A stretch of DNA of 64,000 bases, taken from assembly GCA_963693305.1 (NCBI GenBank), contig OY855908.1, forward strand, positions 25,421,993 through 25,485,992, in the 5' to 3' direction. The notes under the pieces are model-generated. The model ran no database searches. It saw only the letters and a program-made list of their open reading frames with translations, and was not told the origin of the DNA. This stretch comes from Meandrina meandrites (Eukaryota; Cnidaria; Anthozoa; Scleractinia; Meandrinidae). This document shows positions 57,361 through 64,000 of the stretch, piece after piece. How positions within the stretch are numbered: position 1 is the first letter of the stretch; each line of letters begins with the position of its first letter. The position numbers and the translations under genes are program-made.

Positions 57361-58204
57361 TGGAAGGGGGAAAATAATTGCTCTTGTGTGGTTGACTTTA
57401 GTGACGGGCTGTGAGAAGTAAGAAGAGTATTGTGACGTCATTTGATGAGCACGTGTCAAAATGGGTCTTGCGCAACCTGTCCGTCAACCCCCGAGGCGAT
57501 AACCCTTTGATCTTCACCTGTCAATCATTTTGATTGATGACGTCATTTGACGAGTACCTGTCAAAATGGCTCTATATGAGCGGATACCACTACTCACATC
57601 GCCAAACTGGGAACCAGCAAGCTGCAAGCTGCGGCTTTCGTTTGAAATTTAGAAGCGTACTTTGATGGCAGCTCAACCTGTCGCTAATAAAATAATCGGC
57701 CTAAGTCAATTATTTGCTCCATCTTTGACTGGCATTATTCAGTCTTAGGTCATCCCACTGATAAAATTTTGCCTATTCCATCGCCTAACAGAGCCAATTT
57801 TTTGACCAAAAGCAAAAAAAGAGAGTTTAATCCTTTTTTTTCGGATTATTGCCAAACTGAATATTTATTTTTTTGTCGGCAGTTCGCTAGCTTGTTCGTT
57901 GACTTCTCTAGACTTGAGATATTAATCCAAAAAATCAACATCGCATTCAGCGTTCCTCTCTGAGATCCGTCCCGCGAGTATTTGTTTTCCCCTTAAGTAA
58001 TTCCATTAACGCCTGCGAGTATACTCTTTCAAGCTACGTCCCTGCTACCATCCCTTTTGTGTGAACCGCACATTATTATTATGCTGCTACATGTCGCTGC
58101 GACATGTCCCTGCGTGTTTAGGTACCTTAACAGCCAGAGCCTTCTGACAGTTTAGAATACAATGAAAAGATGGCAAGACCGAGAAGTGTAATCATTGTAT
58201 AAAC

Positions 58205-59515
58205 CGAGTTTTGGTTTATTACAAGAAATTGGTTATTATAAATACAATATTTCGCCTCTATTTCAGAGTCATAGTCAATTTTCCTGAGAGAGTTCGTCGT
58301 TCCGTTCTTAACCGTCTTAGGAAAAACACCAACAATCCTAAACGAATGGACAAACTCGTGGAAGAAAATGGTGCCAAAACAATCTGGCTTAAATTACCTT
58401 ACGCTGGCACAGCTGGCGAAGAACTAGTTAACAAAGTGTCAAGCAACTTAATAGATTACTTGTTAAAAAGGTTAAGTTTATAATACGTTATGATACCACC
58501 AAAATTTCACATTTCTGTTCCAACAAGGACCCAGTTCCTACACTGCAGAAATCTAGCGTTATTTATAAACTTTTTTGTCTTGGCTGTTCTCAACAATAAA
58601 TAGGCAAAACAGATCGCTTTTTGGCCTTCAGGCTCCATGAGCACGCCACAAGACCTGAAAAACCTATGTATCACCATCTTGCTAATTGCAACGGCTTTAT
58701 TGAATTGGTCAGTTTTCATGGACTACCTGATTGTATTAATGATCATCCAACTCCCTGTGTTAGTTTTAAAGACCATATTCTTAAAGCAGTTTATAACAAC
58801 TTCGAGATAATTGATTTTATAATCCATCAAATATTTTTCGCGCGCGCGATTGGTCTAAACACGTCACGTGATGCAGCCAAAACTGGGGAATATCAGGTGA
58901 TATTCCCTAGTTTTTGAACTTTGCGATTTACGTTCGCACGTTTAGTTTTCATCCCAATTAAATTGTTAAAATGAACATAACTAAACATTTTGAATAGACT
59001 AACAATATTTTGAGCGCCAACAGAATTACTTCGATGTTTAAAAGCTTTGAGAAAAGGTCTCCCAAAATGCGGCCTTTGTGAAAAAATATTTGAAGGATAA
59101 TAAACACAATAGCCTTCATCTGGCTTCAAAAATATGCACGGATAATTGCCTTGGACATTATCTGTTCCTCGAACCTCACAGTTTTCCTCGAGCTGCGCTC
59201 TCGGAAAACTGTTCGTTTCTCGGAACAAATTATGTCCGCGGACAAATATCCGTGCATATTTTCGCGCCAAATGGAGGCTATTGTTTATATAATTTTAATT
59301 GGTCACAATTAGCTTTCCTGGAAGCCTTTCATATAAAGAATCTTAAGCCTAGCATTATCTCTGATTACCAATATTTCCATACTTTATTACGTAACATCAA
59401 CACGCCCTAGATATTTAAGTTCCTCTTGTAAAATTAACATCACAAGACTATGACTCTGAAATAGAGGCGAAATATTTTATTTATAATATCCAATTTCTTG
59501 TTATAAACTAAATGA
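58205..59515 (+). mobile_element. TIR-flanked unit carrying a Penelope-like C-terminal fragment
   Basis: The ends are inverted copies of about 65 bp (GTTTATTACAAGAAATTGG through TTTCGCCTCTATTTCAGAG, and its inverse at about 59445-59511). On the plus strand, 58280-58480 encodes ERVRRSVLNRLRKNTNNP and IWLKLPYAGTAGEELVNKV. Then come KSSVIYKL and a worn GIY-YIG region with an in-frame TAA near 58600, and FRLHEHATRPEKPMYHHLAN. This matches the C-terminal linker and GIY-YIG endonuclease of Penelope retroelements. Penelope copies often have inverted terminal repeats, so the TIRs may be its own. The RT is missing. A foldback lies at about 59135-59270. Confidence 0.72.
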
Positions 59516-60233
59516 ATGACGAATGTTGAATGACGTAAAAGTGCGGAACAACAAGATTTGGCACCCGATACAATATGCGGACCATTCTGGAAACGTTATA
59601 TTTCGTTTAATTAATCATAAGAAGAAAGGAAGTTGTATACACTTTAATAACTTAACAATCTTTTTAACTTTCATTTTATCATGTGTAGTACTCTAAAATA
59701 TATTGAAACTAGAGTGCCTAGCTGCCATTTTCTTAATGTAGCTAACTACAGTTTTGAGTCTCTTGTTAAATGTTCAGAGGTGATTTTTCTTTCTCCGATT
59801 ACTGACTGTCACAGCCTTTAACCATCGAATTAAACGGTACTAACGACAATTAGACAATACTAACGCTAACAAACCACCAAAACGAACGTCCGACTGACTA
59901 AAAGAGGATTAGGCACTAGTGTCAATAGTGCTTTTCTCAAAATTTGACCATATGACCCTTCCCCCAAACGTTTTGAAATTGAAAATTGGCTATGATTAGT
60001 TGCTTTTTGTGGGGTGCTGGCTAGGTGATGCTTGGGATGGGGGCGAAATAAGGGGATGAAATATGGGTAAAGGCTCAATTGAAGAAGTCTGGCACTGATC
60101 GATTCAAATGATGCCGTAGCACAAACCACACATTTGTGCGGTTGAATTGTATTACGGCAGCGTAGGAAAATATAAAGATAAACTTGGAGAGTTATTTAAT
60201 ATTACTTTTCTTTCTGATATCGGTTTATTGCAG

Positions 60234-60466
60234 ATCCTCTTGATCCTCTTGGTGAAAATTCTGAATGGCCAAGTGAAACACAATTTGTCCAGGCTAAAAT
60301 AACCGGTTTTTCTTTGTATGCTGTGATCTGTCGTCTCAAGTCCTACCCATTTTCAAGAGATGTTTCGGCGAAAAGTTCTAAATTTATTTGCCAAGTGCCA
60401 GAGTATGATGTGAGCGTGGCAATTCCTAGCAGGTCATTGTCTTCAGACTTGCCATTGGCAATGAAG
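60234..60466 (+). CDS. ZU5/UPA gene exon, ZU5 end and start of UPA
   Basis: The exon is bordered by TTTATTGCAG and GTAACA. It reads DPLDPLGENSEWPSETQFV, then AKITGFSLYAVICRLKSYPF and VPEYDVSVAIPSRSLSSDLP followed by LAMK. The ITGFSLYAVICRLKSY stretch is the usual end of this ZU5 type. The VSVAIPSRSLSSDLPLAMK stretch resembles the start of the following UPA or second ZU5-like unit. It enters after one base and leaves in phase 0, agreeing with both neighbours. The sequence was read directly because it is not in a long ORF. Confidence 0.78.
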
Positions 60467-61354
60467 GTAACATAACCGGCCAAGAAACGGTTCCTACAAA
60501 ATAACCATTTTTAGGACCTCTAAACCTAAAATTTCAGTCATATGGTTATTTTAAAGTTTTGTAATTAACTGGTTTCAGCAAGAGCAATGGCAATACTTCA
60601 ACTTTGGTGTGCAGGTTGCTTAAAACAGTGACGTAACTAAAAATAACCTTAAAATACTGGATTTAATGCAGTCTTGAAAACAGAACGACGCGAAGCAATA
60701 AAACATCCAAACGAAACCAAATTACCTGGCCGCTGTGGCGACGTTGAACGAGGCGAAAAGTGAAACGCATTTCCTTTTTCACTCTATCTACATCACTACA
60801 TCAGCTCTTGTCGCTTAGTTGTGTTTATCGTCTTGAAGGTTCCATTTGGAACATTTCGTTTCCGTTTCGTTTTCAGGACAACAACAACCATTTTATTTTG
60901 CCAAATTAAATTGAGAAAAAATTACAGCAGAATATAAATTAACTAAAATAGGCAAAAAAACTACCCAGAAAAGAAATAAACTAAACGAGCTGAGTAGTTA
61001 CAAAAAAGGAATTTAATTGCTTGACGAGGTTGTACATAAAAGAAGACAAAAATAAACTAAGCCAAGTAATGAATAATTAAGTACTACGCAAAAAAAAAAA
61101 GAAAAAAAAAGAAGAAAAGATGGAAAAGACAGTACCAGTTAATGTTTGAATTAAAACATATAAGTTTAATACAAGCGAAAAGGAAGTTAAAATACTAAGC
61201 CAGCATTAACCATAAGTACTTAGATAACGCTTTTTCATAGTCTGCTTAAATGTATTTAAACTATAAGGCAAGTTTCTGTTCTTTGGCATTTTATCAGAGT
61301 AAATTAAGTTAAATAATAAAATGACAAATAAGTCTCAATTCTGTTCTCATACAG
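60467..61354 (+). other. intron, AT-rich
   Basis: Intron between two well-phased exons. Contains an A-rich tract at 61088-61120. Nothing else recognised. Confidence 0.6.
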
Positions 61355-61641
61355 GTGGAACAGGTTACAAATGATGATTTTGAAGAAAAAAGAGTTTTTG
61401 TTGGCACCATCCTTCATATGTCGCATTCTGTGGAAGATGAACTAAAAGAGCCTGCCTCAATTAGGCTACCCATTGCCTTGCAACAAGACCAGAACGAATT
61501 GCCAAATCTACCTTCAAGTCATATAAGAGTCTTTCACCGTACGGGCAGATCACAAGAATGGGTTGAAATTACGGGGCAATTAAAACCGCCAGTAAAACTG
61601 AAGAATGGGTTTGTGACATTCCAAGTCAATAACATCTCAAC
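61355..61641 (+). CDS. ZU5/UPA gene exon, UPA-like region
   Basis: The exon starts directly after TTCTCATACAG and ends before GTAAGT. It reads VEQVTNDDFEEKRVFVGTIL, then EPASIRLPIALQQDQNELP, VFHRTGRSQEWVEITGQL and GFVTFQVNNIST. The order (a hydrophobic strand, a RLPIAL strand, a short R...WVEI segment and a final FVTFQV strand) fits the UPA domain that follows ZU5 in UNC5, PIDD and ankyrin relatives. It ends two bases into a codon. If the usual pattern holds, a death domain or other effector would follow, but none is seen in the window. Confidence 0.75.
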
Positions 61642-62112
61642 GTAAGTACATGGTGTTTCATTTACTGACATGTAAAATATTGAAATGGCATCTATTCAGT
61701 TAGGTAGAACTGTATTCACTCAAATAGGTGGCATCAAGTTGATTCTCTTGTTTGATTAAGTTTCACAAACGCGAGAAACTAGAGTTTGGCATGGCATGCG
61801 CAAACCTCACTTAGAACTTCCTACTTGTTTTGCATTTTCCTTCGTTTGACTGCATAGCATGGTTTGCGTATGCAAAAAAGGAGTAAAGGATTTAAAAAGG
61901 AGGACTTTTGAGGTTGCCGGTCGGTCGGCTGTAAACAAAAGGCCGTTGACAGATGGTTCGCAGACCTAACGCGACTCTCAGTTGGACGTTGAGGTTTATA
62001 AAGACCGATGACAGACCAATGTACTTTAGGCGCTTATGTTTTTCTTTTGATGGGTATGATAATTTGAAAATCGATTATGAAAATATTCTGTTTTTATTTT
62101 ATGTTTATTCAG

Positions 62113-62170
62113 GTGTATGTTGTTTCTGCCCCATAGAAAATCAATAGAATCGTCTGAAGTTTGCATGTGA
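62113..62170 (+). CDS. possible next or terminal exon of the ZU5/UPA gene
   Basis: A strong acceptor (TTTTATGTTTATTCAG) precedes 62113. In the phase left by the previous exon, the sequence reads CMLFLPHRKSIESSEVCM and stops at TGA 62168-62170. If real, this would end the protein just after the UPA-like region with no death domain. Equally it could be a decoy, with the true next exon beyond the window. Confidence 0.3.
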
Positions 62171-63910
62171 CGGTCAAAGCAAAATTGAAAGCGAAGTTTA
62201 TGTAATCGCTAGCTGACAGAAGATTCTCAGTGTCACGTTGTGCGCGACAAAGGTGAAATATTATGTAGCCGATTTGAAAATAAATTTGATGTAACGCTAA
62301 ATTTAACAACAATCAAAGAAGGCAAGATCAAACTTATCATGCTCATAGATATTGTTGACGGATTGCCATTCCCATGTAATCGATTTGCACCAAAAAGTCC
62401 TTTCACGTGCCATCGAGTTCACCACAAAATCAGACTTCACTGTTCAAAATTGCAATCATCGGCGAAAAAATACTGCAACAACATCAATATATTTTTAGCC
62501 GTACAAACGTTGTACAACTCAGAATACAAAAGGGGGTTGACAGATCGTTGAAAGACGTCACGCTACTCCCGTACAATCACAAATTATTGCGAAAGATCCT
62601 TTTTTCGACTATTTTGATTGTTTCAAGCGAAATAGAAAGATTAGTGAGGGTTTGTGGCACTCTCTGACCCACATTTTTGTAAACTCTCAAGGGACTGTTT
62701 TAATATGCCAAGGGAATACTTTTCGCTGTGGGCGATGAAAACATCACTGGATAGGAATGCGTCAGCACTTCTCGATCCCGAAGTGTTATTTTCACGCGTC
62801 GCTAGTCATTTAGCCTGTCTAGCCTTTTGCAAACTACAGGTAGGTATTTTTAAAAGCTGTTGCGAACCTTCATTGTCAGGAGATATTGGCCAATGCTATT
62901 TTCTATTGTTACAAGTCTATTGTTTCTCGTCTTCATTGAAATAAATATTTTTAGTTCATCACGCAATCTTCCTGGGTAACCAAATGAACAGGAAGATTGG
63001 CGCATCGCGGCACATATTTACAAACTGTTAGGATCTTTTTTTTGTATTCTGAGCACGGAGAATTCCTTTTCAAAGTTTAAAATGAAATGAAGAAACACAG
63101 ATCAATTTTTAACTGGATTTAAAATGGAAAATCATGGAGTACAATGTGCTAGAACCGTTCCGGTGAGAAATGTATCTTTTTTTACGCGGAGAAGAAGATC
63201 TTGTGACATATATGCATGTTTTTGACTACGATTCACGGACTTGATCACGACTTATTAATGAATTAATGGTCGACAGACGTCACGCGACTTCCGTAGTTTC
63301 GGGTCTTTTGGCGTGGAAATTGCCGAATCGCTTCTCTCTGGAAATTTATTGCTGCCAAACTTTCTCTTTCGAAATCAGCCATCACAATTTATAAGCATAA
63401 TAAAATCGGTTTCATCTTCTAATGTTGTACACAATAAGCGCTTAATAAAATTTATTTTTTGTTCAGGTTCTCTCTGTTTTACCTTTGTTGTCGTAAACTG
63501 ACAACCTAACTGACACGCTAATAAGCGCGATTTTACAGTATACTGTAAGTTGATAATTTGTGATTACCATTTACAACAGAGCTTGCAATTAGGTTCCTCT
63601 CACCCGGTCTCAACAACTAGTAAAAGACAAATGGTGCCGTAAATTGACACTAGTTCCCTAACTGTATATAACATAACAAATTAAATAAAAATCAAATTGA
63701 AAAGTGAAATTGCAAAGAATGAAAATAATCCGCACAGATTACCAAGCATCAAAAAATCATTTAAACTTCTATAAACTACATAAGGAACGACAGATTAAAA
63801 AATAGCCCTCTGTGAGGACATGTGGTTACGTTTGGACTACGTGGCGGTCAGCAGTTACACCAATAAAAGTAAGCACCTTGCATATTTTAAAAGTAGAAAT
63901 TGACCCGAAA
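62171..63910. other. no gene recognised
   Basis: Several overlapping plus-strand frames exist (62231-62551, 62407-62667, 62654-62944), but none shows a known domain. May be intron. Confidence 0.35.
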
Positions 63911-63924
63911 TCATCACCTGTAGT

Positions 63925-63998
63925 AGGTAGTCTCATGGTTAGTATTTTCGTTCCTGACACATTGGATCCGGGTTCGACTCCCCCACGGCGCATTATTT
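63925..63998 (+). repeat. tRNA-like SINE head or tRNA pseudogene at the window edge
   Basis: Box A-like TAGTCTCATGGTTAGTATT and box B-like GGGTTCGACTCCCCC are present, but the acceptor arm does not pair. A functional tRNA is therefore unlikely. Probably the start of a tRNA-derived SINE that runs off the window. Confidence 0.6.
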
Positions 63999-64000
63999 GT

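Larger units (their letters stand above)
56480..60233 (+). other. intron carrying a LINE tail and a Penelope unit
   Basis: A 3.75-kb intron of the ZU5/UPA gene. It holds the minus-strand LINE fragment at 57010-57360, a pair of direct repeats near 57432 and 57539 (GACGTCATTTGA...TGTCAAAATGG), and the TIR-flanked Penelope fragment at 58205-59515. Confidence 0.65.

Noticed and set aside
63925..63998. Functional tRNA gene
   Set aside because: Box A and box B are tRNA-like, but the acceptor stem does not pair. A SINE head is more likely.

Overview
The window looks like a gene-poor, repeat-rich piece of an invertebrate metazoan genome, most likely a cnidarian and probably a stony coral. The reasons are AT-rich DNA, short exons with GT-AG introns, a ciliary SPAG6 gene, CARD and ZU5/UPA-type domain coding, and an unusually varied set of transposons: Ty3, Tx1/L1-like and CR1-like LINEs, Penelope, PIF/Harbinger, Tigger-like, hAT-like, Crypton-like and tRNA-derived SINEs. 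The species assignment is inference; nothing here identifies it directly.

Layout. The first three coding exons of SPAG6 (PF16, an axonemal armadillo-repeat protein) lie on the minus strand at 859-1591, and the gene runs off the left edge. From 2 to 13 kb there are inverted repeats, a dead CR1-like LINE, a palindromic MITE, an intronless CARD-domain frame broken by one TGA (8421-8732), long GTA microsatellites, and a duplicated 0.5-kb repeat carrying a Crypton-like insert and a SINE. A Tx1/L1-like LINE (about 14.04-17.6 kb) is interrupted twice, once by a TTAA-flanked MITE. At 18.95-20.14 kb is a broken gag fragment. At 21.40-26.0 kb is an intact Ty3-type retrotransposon with identical 151-bp LTRs, inserted in a Tigger-like DNA transposon. 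At 26.6-29.44 kb a PIF/Harbinger element contains a hAT-like element, which in turn contains a SINE.

From 30 to 53 kb almost no coding sequence can be supported. The region is dominated by foldback elements: 32.5 kb, a pair at 38.0-38.45 kb, a TIR element with a tandem array at 39.0-40.7 kb, 41.2 kb, a 0.75-kb palindrome at 45.58-46.33 kb and a nested 4.7-kb inverted structure at 47.84-52.56 kb. A decayed Harbinger element with opposed Myb-like and DDE transposase remnants lies at 43.97-44.96 kb.

The right end carries parts of one multi-exon plus-strand gene (56.1-61.64 kb, perhaps from 53.7 kb) encoding a ZU5 domain followed by a UPA-like region, the architecture of PIDD, UNC5 and ankyrin relatives. 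Its introns hold a CR1-like LINE tail and a Penelope-like fragment inside a TIR-flanked unit. The host genes do not form an operon or pathway. SPAG6 is ciliary, the ZU5/UPA gene is probably signalling or scaffolding, and the CARD frame would be apoptosis or innate-immune related if functional.
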